This document shows, one piece after another, positions 54,761 to 63,019 of a stretch of DNA of 64,000 nt. Source of the stretch: RGIG4079 sp045646905 (lineage in GTDB: Bacteria > Bacteroidota > Bacteroidia > Bacteroidales > Muribaculaceae). Position 1 is the first letter of the stretch. The number at the start of each line of letters is the position of its first letter. The notes below the pieces were generated by a model. The model was given only the letters and a program-made list of their open reading frames with translations, was not told where the DNA came from and did no database searches. The translations under genes and the position numbers were made by a program. The DNA is taken from assembly GCA_045646905.1 (NCBI GenBank), contig JAZRLP010000029.1:124001-188000 (forward strand). The letters are read 5' to 3'.

Positions 54761-55654
54761 TTATGGTTGTTTTTTATATTTATTTTTATGAATAACTTCT
54801 TTTTCCAAAAAATTAGAAAATATTTTTGCTCCCTTTTGATTTAGGTGATTTAAGTCACCAAAACAACTATCTGGAAGTTGCAATGATCTAAAATCATAAA
54901 ATTTTAGGCCTTTATAATTTTGTTGATGGTATTGCTTATAAGTTAAAGTGTCAATCTTTGACATATGATGTTGTGGTGTCGCCAATAGAATTATAGTCAT
55001 ATTATTGGCCTTGCAAAAATCAATGGTCTTGTTGAGAAAATATTTGGATAAAAAATCAAATGATGATTTGTGCGCTTTTTTATCTTTTTGCAATGTGATG
55101 TGTTGTTGTAATTTATCTCGAACAAGATACTCGTATCCTCCAAGATTTTTTAGGTTAGTAATGTTGCTTGGTTTATTTGTTGAAGAGGGTAGGATATGTT
55201 CAATTTGAGAGAACTTAAAAGGTGTATAAAAATGGCTAATGCAATACTTAAAAGAACTATGTGTAATAATATAGGTAATGTCTTCGATGGAATATTGGTC
55301 ATAATAATATGGTGAATAAGTACCAGGAATTTCATTTGATAGGTCTTGCTCCATAATGACATTATCGTAACCTACAATTATAGTATCTAAATGAGGATTA
55401 CTTTGTTTTAAGAGTTTTACTTTGCAATATATCTGTTCAGGATAGTCATTACTTCGTGCAAAATTATAACTATTAGATATGATAGTGTCATTTATGTCGC
55501 ATTCAATGTGGCTATTTCCAAGAAACACAATATTTACATCTTCGGGCAAAGTTAGAACATTGTGTCTATTGTAGCATAAAATCCACCAAAATGTGCAAAA
55601 AAATAGAAGAGTAATAATTATGAATACTATTATATTAGAAATGAATTTTCTCAA
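54761..55654 (-). CDS. SGNH-hydrolase-like membrane-anchored protein (copy 2)
   Basis: A 297-residue paralogue of the next gene. One N-terminal membrane helix (about 7-28) precedes a periplasmic domain with the nucleophile motif GNSHIEC (S48) and the closing motif FGDLNHLNQKGA, containing the Asp and His of an SGNH catalytic set. The layout resembles DltD and AlgJ/AlgX partners of MBOAT enzymes. A frame from a TTG at 55717 would overlap the upstream gene by 38 bases; the TTG at 55654 puts S48 at exactly the same position as in the paralogue, so it is preferred. It follows copy 1 by 25 bases. Confidence 0.78.
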   Translation of the reverse strand: MRKFISNIIVFIIITLLFFCTFWWILCYNRHNVLTLPEDVNIVFLGNSHIECDINDTIISNSYNFARSNDYPEQIYCKVKLLKQSNPHLDTIIVGYDNVIMEQDLSNEIPGTYSPYYYDQYSIEDITYIITHSSFKYCISHFYTPFKFSQIEHILPSSTNKPSNITNLKNLGGYEYLVRDKLQQHITLQKDKKAHKSSFDFLSKYFLNKTIDFCKANNMTIILLATPQHHMSKIDTLTYKQYHQQNYKGLKFYDFRSLQLPDSCFGDLNHLNQKGAKIFSNFLEKEVIHKNKYKKQP

Positions 55655-55679
55655 AGGTTTATTATCTGTTTGTCGGTTA

Positions 55680-56567
55680 TTAAGGATAATTGTTTTTATG
55701 AAAGACCTCTTTTTCAAGATATTCTGAGAATACTTTCGCTCCTTTGTAGTTTAGGTGATCCAAATCCCCAAAGCAACTATCTGGAAGTTCCATATCTTTG
55801 AAATCATAGAATTTAAAATTGCTATAATTTTGGGCATAATATTCTCGATAAAATTTATTGTCAAATACACTTTTTTTGTGTTGAGGTGGGCATAAAAATA
55901 TAACAATTATATTATTCTCATGACAAAATTTTAGAGTTTCATCTAGAAAATATACAGATAGTTTATCAAAATCCCCATTATTATTTTTTTTATTGTGTTT
56001 TCTTTTGATATCTTCTTTTAATTTGTCTCTTTCTAAATATAAGTATCCCCCAAGGTTAGTCATATCTTTTATATTAATTTTGCTATTTATAATTGATTCT
56101 CCAATTTGAAGCAATTTAAACCAATCAAAGGGGTGAGCAATATGTCCATTAATATATTTGAAGGAACTATTTGTTAATATTTTTGAGATTGACGAAAAAT
56201 TATGTGTATCATAAAAATAAGGAGAATATAGTTCAGAACTAAAGGCTGAGTCCGCACTTTGAAAACATAACACATTGTCATATCCAATAACAATCGTGTC
56301 TAATTCTGGGTTGTATTTTTTTAAAAGTTTTACTTTGCTAAATATAAATTCAGTGCGTTCAGCGCTTTGTGCAAAATTGAAACTATTTTTTAAAACTGTA
56401 TCATTTACAGCACATTCAATATGGCTATTACCTAATAATGCAATTGTACAATTATCGGGTAGTTTCAACGTTTTATCTCTATTGGAGCAAATAATTAATC
56501 CAAAGATAATAAAAGTTATTATGGCGGATATGCAAAATATTATTGATTTTATAATAAACTTTTTCAT
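55680..56567 (-). CDS. SGNH-hydrolase-like membrane-anchored protein (copy 1)
   Basis: A 295-residue protein with one N-terminal membrane helix (residues 5-28) and a periplasmic domain carrying GNSHIEC (S48) and FGDLDHLNYKGAKVFSEYL (Asp-His pair). It shares LDTIVIGYDNV, SSFKY, NLGGYLYLERDKL and PPQH with the downstream copy, so the two genes come from a tandem duplication. It starts 6 bases after the MBOAT gene, whose acyl group it probably passes on to the glycan (inference by analogy with DltB/DltD and AlgI/AlgJ). Confidence 0.8.
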   Translation of the reverse strand: MKKFIIKSIIFCISAIITFIIFGLIICSNRDKTLKLPDNCTIALLGNSHIECAVNDTVLKNSFNFAQSAERTEFIFSKVKLLKKYNPELDTIVIGYDNVLCFQSADSAFSSELYSPYFYDTHNFSSISKILTNSSFKYINGHIAHPFDWFKLLQIGESIINSKINIKDMTNLGGYLYLERDKLKEDIKRKHNKKNNNGDFDKLSVYFLDETLKFCHENNIIVIFLCPPQHKKSVFDNKFYREYYAQNYSNFKFYDFKDMELPDSCFGDLDHLNYKGAKVFSEYLEKEVFHKNNYP

Positions 56568-56573
56568 ATTTAT

Positions 56574-58022
56574 TTAGAATTGAAAATAAATAAATTCTTC
56601 TTGTCCTCCTGCAAAGACTGAAAAAATTAGCAAGAAAATTACATAGATACTCCATCTTATGAATCGATACTTGACATTACTTATCTCTAACCCAAATTCT
56701 TGCTTACGTTGCCCCCAATCAATTAATTGCAATAAAACTACAAAAAATAGAGTAAAGGTTATTTGAATGAAGCTAAGCCCTAAATCTCTAAAATTGGGTG
56801 AGAAAATTATTGAAGAATCACATAAACCTACAATATATCCTATTGCTTGAGTCATATCCTCTGCGCGGAAAATAATCCAACCAACAACAACTAATGCAAA
56901 TGTTAATACAATTTGTCCAATTTCTTTAAAAGGAGGGAATAAACGACTCTCTGAAATAATTGTGCTCCTTTTTTGATTTAAATTTAGTAGCGTCAAGGCT
57001 GCAATAATAATACCATTATATAAGCCCCAAACAACAAATGTCCAATTAGCACCATGCCATAAACCGCTTAAGCAAAATACTATTAATATATTTCTAATAA
57101 CTATTGTTTTGGTGCCACGACTACCACCTAAAGGAATATATACATAATCTATAAACCATTTATTAAGTGAAATGTGCCAACGACGCCAAAATTCTGCAAT
57201 ATCCCTTGAAAAATAGGGGAGATTAAAGTTTTTCATAAGGTTAATTCCAAATAGGCGAGCAGTTCCTATTGCAATATCAGAGTAGCCCGAAAAATCGCCA
57301 TAAATTTGGAAGGTGAAGAATATAGCACCGAGTAACAACAAACTTGCATTACAATCTTGATAGTTGTCAAAGATACTATTTGCTAATTGAGCACAATTAT
57401 CTGCAATAATGAGTTTTTTGAAAAAACCCCACAAAATCTGACGCATACCAATAACTGCATCAGTATAGTCAAATCTTCGTGGTTTAAGGAATTGGGGTAG
57501 GAGATTAGTTGACCTCTCAATGGGACCTGCAACAAGTTGTGGGAAGAATGATATAAAGGAAGTGAACGCAATAAAATCTGTTGTTGCTTTAGTATCTCTA
57601 CGATACACATCAATTGTGTAACTTAATGCTTGAAATGTATAGAAACTTATACCCACTGGTAGAATTATGTCAAGCGTTACCCAATCCAATTGATAACCAA
57701 GTTGATTTATAAGCGCCTCTAAATTATTAGCAAAAAAATTAACATATTTATAGTAACATAATATTCCAATATTTATTGCGATATTTGTTCCACATATCCA
57801 TTTTGCTTTATCCCTATATTTCTCAATAAGTAAACCGCTTAAAAAACTTAGTAAAGTGGTAATAAATATCAGCACAAGAAAACGCCATGCCCACCATCCA
57901 TAGAACACATAACTAGCAACGACAATAAACAGATTCTGTGCTTGTCGTCCCTTAAAAACAAACCAATAGAGCAAAAACACTATTGGCAAAAAAATAACAA
58001 ATTCAAACGAGTTAAAAAGCAT
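56574..58022 (-). CDS. MBOAT family O-acyltransferase (AlgI/DltB-like)
   Basis: A 482-residue membrane enzyme that moves acyl groups across the inner membrane for attachment to surface polymers. It has about ten to eleven hydrophobic helices and the MBOAT signatures FAEFWRRWHISLNKWF-like (here DIAEFWRRWHISLNKWF), YIPLGGSRG and LSGLWHGANWTFVVWG with the conserved active-site His. It is flanked by the ATP-grasp gene (8-base gap) and by two SGNH-like genes, the pairing seen in alginate and teichoic acid modification. Confidence 0.93.
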   Translation of the reverse strand: MLFNSFEFVIFLPIVFLLYWFVFKGRQAQNLFIVVASYVFYGWWAWRFLVLIFITTLLSFLSGLLIEKYRDKAKWICGTNIAINIGILCYYKYVNFFANNLEALINQLGYQLDWVTLDIILPVGISFYTFQALSYTIDVYRRDTKATTDFIAFTSFISFFPQLVAGPIERSTNLLPQFLKPRRFDYTDAVIGMRQILWGFFKKLIIADNCAQLANSIFDNYQDCNASLLLLGAIFFTFQIYGDFSGYSDIAIGTARLFGINLMKNFNLPYFSRDIAEFWRRWHISLNKWFIDYVYIPLGGSRGTKTIVIRNILIVFCLSGLWHGANWTFVVWGLYNGIIIAALTLLNLNQKRSTIISESRLFPPFKEIGQIVLTFALVVVGWIIFRAEDMTQAIGYIVGLCDSSIIFSPNFRDLGLSFIQITFTLFFVVLLQLIDWGQRKQEFGLEISNVKYRFIRWSIYVIFLLIFSVFAGGQEEFIYFQF

Positions 58023-58030
58023 ATATCAAT

Positions 58031-59038
58031 TTAATTAGTAACATTAACAAGAATATCACATTTCGCGAATGTTTTATTGGCATTTGCGATAAAGCATGCT
58101 TTAGAGGGGATTTCATTTTTAAGCCAGGAAATTATAGCTTTTGGCATATTAATGCCAGCCTCATGAGAAAATGGATATCCCCCACCAAAACGTGGATTAA
58201 GTTCTAAAACATAAAATTCGCCATCTTTTTCTAATATATCGCAATCTAAATTTGCGATATGTTTTAATTTTTTACCAATTGTTCGTCCGATAGAAAAAAT
58301 AGTATCATTTTTAACAGTTACGGCTTTATCTGTTTCTCCAGCTCTCATTGAAAGTTTTTTCTTAATTGATACGCCACAATGTTTTCCATGCAAATCATTC
58401 ATAACATCAAGACCATATTCAGAACCATTGATATATTCTTGAATTAGTAGTGACTCTTCTGAGATTGAGGCTTTTGCAAGTATGCTACGAGAAAGTTTTT
58501 TCTTTAAATAATTATATAGTATTTCTAAATCTTCAAAATCATAAGCAATTTCTATCCCAATAGAACCTGAACCCCATCTAGGCTTTATAATTATAGGGAA
58601 TTTTAAATCACTATTTCTTAAGGCAACGATAGCTTCTTCGTATGAAATGAATGTTTTGGGAGAATTTAGGCCTATTTTAGATATAAATTCCGCGGTTTTA
58701 TATTTGTCAAAGCATATGTCTATTACATCCATTGATGAAACAATTACCCTAGTGCCAATTTCTTCAAATTTGTTCTTATTATTGGCAAGAATGGGGAGTT
58801 CTAAATCATTTAAAGATATGATAGCATCAATACAATGCTTAATACAAATTTCCTTAAGTACATCAATATAATTCTCAGCATAGACAGCTGGAACAATTTC
58901 TACGATATCCGCTTCAGTTAATGCTGGTGCTGATGATTGCATATCAGTCGCAATAATCTTATCTCCTTGAGATAATTCTTTTTTGAAATATTTTAACAAA
59001 TATCTTCTGCGACCAGCGCAAGAAAAAAGTATATTCAT
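58031..59038 (-). CDS. ATP-grasp ligase, CarB/PylC-like
   Basis: A 335-residue cytosolic protein. It begins MNILFSCAGRRRYLLKYF, a pre-ATP-grasp fold common in polysaccharide-locus ATP-grasp enzymes. The ATP-binding lysine and loop lie in FPIIIKPRWGSGSIG and LLIQEYINGSEYG; the metal-binding end is DCDILEKDGEFYVLELNPRFGGGYP (Glu and Asn). Such enzymes activate a carboxylate as an acylphosphate and join it to an amine or thiol. The substrate here is unknown; an amino acid or amino sugar is plausible from the neighbouring PLP enzyme and aminotransferase. Confidence 0.82.
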   Translation of the reverse strand: MNILFSCAGRRRYLLKYFKKELSQGDKIIATDMQSSAPALTEADIVEIVPAVYAENYIDVLKEICIKHCIDAIISLNDLELPILANNKNKFEEIGTRVIVSSMDVIDICFDKYKTAEFISKIGLNSPKTFISYEEAIVALRNSDLKFPIIIKPRWGSGSIGIEIAYDFEDLEILYNYLKKKLSRSILAKASISEESLLIQEYINGSEYGLDVMNDLHGKHCGVSIKKKLSMRAGETDKAVTVKNDTIFSIGRTIGKKLKHIANLDCDILEKDGEFYVLELNPRFGGGYPFSHEAGINMPKAIISWLKNEIPSKACFIANANKTFAKCDILVNVTN

Positions 59039-59046
59039 AATAATTA

Positions 59047-60255
59047 TTATATTAGTTTTGATTGTTGGATATATTCATTTGCAGTCCATTTGTTCCGTAT
59101 TATTTTATACGAATTATTGTCATATAAATATACATTTGGAAAATACCTAATAAATAACGGACTTAGACACAACGTATATGCTCCAACATTTTTATAAATA
59201 ATAATATCATTAACTTCTAGTATCTGTTTATTATTTAATGTAAAAATTTTGTCAAACTCAATACACGAGCACCCTGTAATTACTTGTTCTGAAACAATAT
59301 CTCTATCAGTTTTATTTGAATAAATAATTTCTTTTATATAATCAGTCTTTTTAAATAGAGGATCAATATCATTACGAGAACCATCAGTCGTATGTATATA
59401 TAAATCAGTATCAATTTGTTTAGAGTCTATAACTCTAGAAACAAAAGAAAATGATGAGGCTAATATAGCCATTCCAGGTTCTACTATTACAGTCAAATTT
59501 TCTAAATTATGTTCTTTTAATGTGTCATAAATTGCATCGCAATAATTTTGATAAGTAGGCTTATCCTTAAATATACCAAAATACCCTCCACCTATATCTA
59601 TAAAATCCAGTTTAAGGTTATATTTTTTTATTATATCATTTGCATAGATTATAAGTTTTCTATAAAAATTCACGCTACGAGTATGAGGTGAGCGATGAAG
59701 ATGTAGCCCATTAATTCCGATATTTGGAATTGATGTTATTGCTTCAAGTGTATTTTTCAATTCATTAGTTTCATCCGATAGACCAAAACGCCCGAAATCA
59801 TTGTCTCCTATAGCATCATCTATGGCAATTTTTGAGATATTTATATTTATTCGAACCCCAATATTATAGCATTTGTCTTTGGGTAATTCTTTTAGCCAAT
59901 TAATTTCTCGTTTTGCTTCAATATTTACAATTGCTCCGTTAATTATTGCGTCCAAAAATGTTTCTTTTGATTTCATTGGACCATTGTATATTATATGATC
60001 TTTTGAATAACCACACAACAATGCTAGTTCATATTCATCGTGAGAAACAACCTCAGCATAGCAACCCATATCACGAGCTAAACAAAGACAATATGGTAAA
60101 GAGTTTGTTTTAACAGAATAACCTATTATAGATTTCTTAAAGTTTTTATCTAATGCATTCTTAAATCCATAAATACTACGTTCAAACTCTTCTTTGTCTA
60201 ATATGAAACAAGGAGTTTCTAGTTCAGTAATTTTTGTGAAATTAGTTGTGTCCAT
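59047..60255 (-). CDS. PLP-dependent decarboxylase-like enzyme (LysA/ODC fold)
   Basis: A 402-residue enzyme with an alanine-racemase-type barrel and C-terminal beta domain, related to diaminopimelate, ornithine and similar decarboxylases. The PLP lysine is in IGYSVKTNSLP, followed by CYAEVVSHDEYELAL, HLHRSPHT, DIGGGYFGIF and the active-site cysteine region TGCSCIEFD, then KNVGAYTLCLSP. The EPGR motif of these enzymes reads EPGM, and HIGS is HRSPH, so substrate recognition has probably changed. It overlaps the sugar transferase gene by 14 bases and is 8 bases before the ATP-grasp gene. Decarboxylation is inferred, not shown. Confidence 0.8.
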   Translation of the reverse strand: MDTTNFTKITELETPCFILDKEEFERSIYGFKNALDKNFKKSIIGYSVKTNSLPYCLCLARDMGCYAEVVSHDEYELALLCGYSKDHIIYNGPMKSKETFLDAIINGAIVNIEAKREINWLKELPKDKCYNIGVRININISKIAIDDAIGDNDFGRFGLSDETNELKNTLEAITSIPNIGINGLHLHRSPHTRSVNFYRKLIIYANDIIKKYNLKLDFIDIGGGYFGIFKDKPTYQNYCDAIYDTLKEHNLENLTVIVEPGMAILASSFSFVSRVIDSKQIDTDLYIHTTDGSRNDIDPLFKKTDYIKEIIYSNKTDRDIVSEQVITGCSCIEFDKIFTLNNKQILEVNDIIIYKNVGAYTLCLSPLFIRYFPNVYLYDNNSYKIIRNKWTANEYIQQSKLI

Positions 60256-60850
60256 TAAAATCTTCCATTGTTGCGCTTGTAGCAGAATTTATATCTTCTC
60301 GAACAAACGCTTTTTTTATTGATAAAAAAAATATTTTCAAATCGAGTTTAAATGAAATGTTATCAACATACCAAACATCGTATTCAAATCGTTGTTTCCA
60401 TGAAATGGAATTACGCCCGTTTACTTGTGCCCACCCAGATAGCCCAGGTCTAACATTATGTCTGCGAGCTTGCTCTGGTGAATATAATGGTAAATATTCT
60501 GGTAGAAGAGGACGTGGACCGATGAATGACATATCTCCCTTAAGAATATTCCATAATTGTGGAAGTTCATCAAGAGAGGTTGAACGAACAAATTTTCCAA
60601 CCTTGATTAATCGATCTTCATCAGGTAACAGGTTCCCATTTTCATCTCGCTCATCTGTCATTGTTTTAAATTTGACAACCTTAAAGATTTTTCCATTCTT
60701 GCCAGGCCTTTCTTGAAAAAATAGTGCGCCAGCACCTTTATTTGCACCAGTCAACCATATCCATAAAATAAAAATTATTGGCGATAAAATTATTAGTGCT
60801 AATCCACAAAGGATAATATCAAAAAAACGTTTGAAATATTTTATATACAT
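60242..60850 (-). CDS. PglC-type undecaprenyl-phosphate sugar phosphotransferase
   Basis: A 202-residue monotopic phosphoglycosyl transferase that starts glycan assembly by moving a sugar phosphate to undecaprenyl phosphate. One re-entrant hydrophobic segment (about 8-33) precedes the catalytic motifs FFQERPGKNGKIFKVVKFKTM, STSLDELPQLWNILKGDMSFIGPRPLLPEYL (the Asp-Glu dyad) and RPGLSGWAQVNGRN. The size and lack of extra helices place it in the short PglC group rather than the WbaP group. It lies two bases after the acyltransferase gene. Confidence 0.94.
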   Translation of the reverse strand: MYIKYFKRFFDIILCGLALIILSPIIFILWIWLTGANKGAGALFFQERPGKNGKIFKVVKFKTMTDERDENGNLLPDEDRLIKVGKFVRSTSLDELPQLWNILKGDMSFIGPRPLLPEYLPLYSPEQARRHNVRPGLSGWAQVNGRNSISWKQRFEYDVWYVDNISFKLDLKIFFLSIKKAFVREDINSATSATMEDFNGHN

Positions 60851-60852
60851 AA

Positions 60853-61866
60853 TTATAATTTAAGAGTCCATTTAATATAAGGAATTTTTTTTAATGAGTA
60901 GAATATAGTTGCAGATAATGAAATAACAATAAATGTGAATATTATTGCATATAATAGTGAGACCTTTTCGGTTGAAATAAATTCTCGATATAAAAAAATT
61001 AATGGCAAGTGAAATATATATATGCCTAAACAATTACAACCTAGGTAACTAATATATTTAGTAGTAAAATTGGTATTAAATTTAAAATTTATAAAAAGAC
61101 TATATACACCCCATGTAACAAGTAATGCTCCAATTGTGGGGAAAGATGAGTTAACTCCGTCATATATAGCAGAATAATAATTTGAATATACAAATACTTC
61201 AAAATTTATTAAAATAATGCCTAATAATATAATTACGACATTATATATCTTATTTTTTGGAGATTTTATATAAAAGGGAAGTATAAAATATACAATAGAA
61301 TATAATCTAAAGCATCCAGTGTGTATAGGGGTCCAAATCGGCATAAATAAAATTATGAAATCATAAATAAAATTTATTATGAATGGATATATAAGTAATA
61401 CAAGCAAAATGATATTAATATATTTCTTGGATTTAACTTTATGATAAATAATTGAAAAGATGTATAATACGGCAAGTGCCTCTAAAAACCACAAAAAATC
61501 TATATATGAAATTATTTTTGAGAATGTTATTTCTTTTTGATGTAAAAGTTCAATTATCATACCCGAAAGTAGTCCCCATATCAAATATATTTTAAAACAA
61601 TTAAACGATTTAATAAGATAATATTTATAACCTTTATCAATTTTTAGTGCAAATAGCCCACTTAACAAAAAAAATAAAGGAACGCTTGCGGAGCAGATAC
61701 TTGTTATTATCTTATTAATGTTGGGGATATATACACCTTGAGAAAATCCTCCAAAATCCAATAATTGGAAATGATAAAAACATACTAAAAACGCTGCTAT
61801 AGCTTTAATTATATCAATATTTACAATTCTGCTATCTGTAATTATTTTTTGAGAATAAGTTTTCAT
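60853..61866 (-). CDS. Acyltransferase 3 family membrane protein
   Basis: A 337-residue protein with about ten hydrophobic helices. The N-terminal NIDIIKAIAAFLVCFYHF carries the family's active-site region with a conserved His, and SASVPLFFLLSGLFALK follows in the second helix. Such proteins O-acylate sugars of lipopolysaccharide or capsule. It is the first intact gene left of a 1.1-kb region of decayed and gene-free DNA. Confidence 0.87.
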   Translation of the reverse strand: MKTYSQKIITDSRIVNIDIIKAIAAFLVCFYHFQLLDFGGFSQGVYIPNINKIITSICSASVPLFFLLSGLFALKIDKGYKYYLIKSFNCFKIYLIWGLLSGMIIELLHQKEITFSKIISYIDFLWFLEALAVLYIFSIIYHKVKSKKYINIILLVLLIYPFIINFIYDFIILFMPIWTPIHTGCFRLYSIVYFILPFYIKSPKNKIYNVVIILLGIILINFEVFVYSNYYSAIYDGVNSSFPTIGALLVTWGVYSLFINFKFNTNFTTKYISYLGCNCLGIYIFHLPLIFLYREFISTEKVSLLYAIIFTFIVISLSATIFYSLKKIPYIKWTLKL

Positions 61867-61909
61867 TTGATTCTGATGTAATCAAGAATTTTAGTTAGTA
61901 AAGAAGACC

Positions 61910-61979
61910 CAATACTAGATATTAATGATTAACAGATATATGTTTGAATTTAAAATTGTAATTATCATATCTAGTATTG
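61910..61979. repeat. 13-base inverted repeat
   Basis: CAATACTAGATAT (61910-61922) is repeated in reverse complement as ATATCTAGTATTG (61967-61979) with 44 bases between. The spacer holds TATGTTTG (61939-61946), a -7-like box pointing away from the glycan genes. Confidence 0.6.
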
Positions 61980-62371
61980 TCTGTGAAATCATATGTATAT
62001 ATGTTTAGTATTTTTAAAAGTATTAATATCATTATTTTAATTAAAATTTTTAGATTATCTATTTGCGTCACAATATAGATTTACAATGATTTTATCTATA
62101 TGTATATTTACGCTTGGATTATTTATTTGTTAATATTGTGATAGTTCTATGCAAAAAGGAATTGTAGAACTCAATAATTTTTTTTGTGATTATAATCTTT
62201 GTTATGCATATAACTATTATTTTGAACATAATTATCGAATAGATTATTTACATCTACAACACTTTTTGCCTTAAAAACATATTCCAACAAAAATACAATC
62301 GTAATATCTTGAAATTTGATTATAAATATTGTTAATTATATACCATTAAACAAAATAATTTTTCTAGATTT

Positions 62372-62575
62372 ACCCTCCCCTCCAGTTACCCCGTACTTGC
62401 CTTAAATTTCTAAGGAAGACTTCCATGTATTTGATAATTTAGCAGACCTCTTATTTTTCGCAGAAAAAGAGGGAGCGAGTATTGTTAATTGAAGTTGGAG
62501 TGGTTTATTCAAGACGAAACTACAAGTTATAAAAAAAATTGTGCCCACAAAGTTTTAGTCCCCTAAATATATACA
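62372..62575. other. Possible mobile-element remnant
   Basis: This stretch is clearly richer in G and C than its flanks (for example TACCCTCCCCTCCAGTTACC) and contains degraded open frames on both strands, such as plus-strand KEDFHVFDNLADLLFFAEKE before a TGA, and the palindrome TTGTGCCCACAA at 62539-62550. The pattern suggests a foreign or transposon-derived scrap, but I cannot name a family. Confidence 0.25.
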
Positions 62576-62587
62576 ACTACTCTATCT

Positions 62588-63019
62588 CTAAGTTAGATCA
62601 TGTGTTTGTTGTATAAATTTTATTTCTGTAATTGGAGATTGATATTTAGGCGTATATGATTGAGATATTTCATTATTGTAGATGTTTTTTGTTAGAAACC
62701 TATAATGAAAAGAAGTAATGTCACAATGAAATGTTACTTATTTTGATTAATTCAAGAAGATATCCTGTAAATAGACATATGCATCAATAAAATAAATATA
62801 CTTGACTTTTGTATGTATTATGCCAATGTTTCTACTGATAAAATCACTTTCATTTGATTTAGCAATATGATTAATTGATGGATATTTATAAGCAAATTCA
62901 TTCATAATATTAGTTGTGTCAACTATTGAGCCATCATTAATATTATTTATCTAACATTCTTGTATTTTAAAAATACATTGTCTGATGTATATTGGTATTA
63001 TAATATTAAATTTGGTCAA
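62588..63019 (-). pseudogene. Decayed family 2 glycosyltransferase
   Basis: In one reading frame from a TTG at 63019 (overlapping the stop of the next gene as TTGA) the translation is clearly a GT2: TKFNIIIPIY, INDGSIVDTTNIMNEFAYKY, SRNIGIIHTKVKYIYFIDA, then SFHYRFLTKNIYNNE and YTPKYQSPITEIKF. Three in-frame stops interrupt it (codon 23 at 62951-62953, codon 91 at 62747-62749 and codon 94), and about 14 residues expected between the N-terminal strand and NDGS are missing. The catalytic DxD site reads DAYV in place of DADD. The gene is dead by several independent lesions. It ends at a TAG (62588-62590), well short of a full GT2. Confidence 0.8.

Larger units (their letters stand above)
61867..62587. 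other. Gene-free AT-rich interval inside the glycan cluster
   Basis: About 720 bases with no credible coding frame on either strand. The first 500 are extremely AT-rich with short runs and one 13-base inverted repeat (61910-61979). The last 200 (62372-62575) are less AT-rich and hold short frames with stop codons. No promoter for the acyltransferase gene is certain. Confidence 0.7.
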
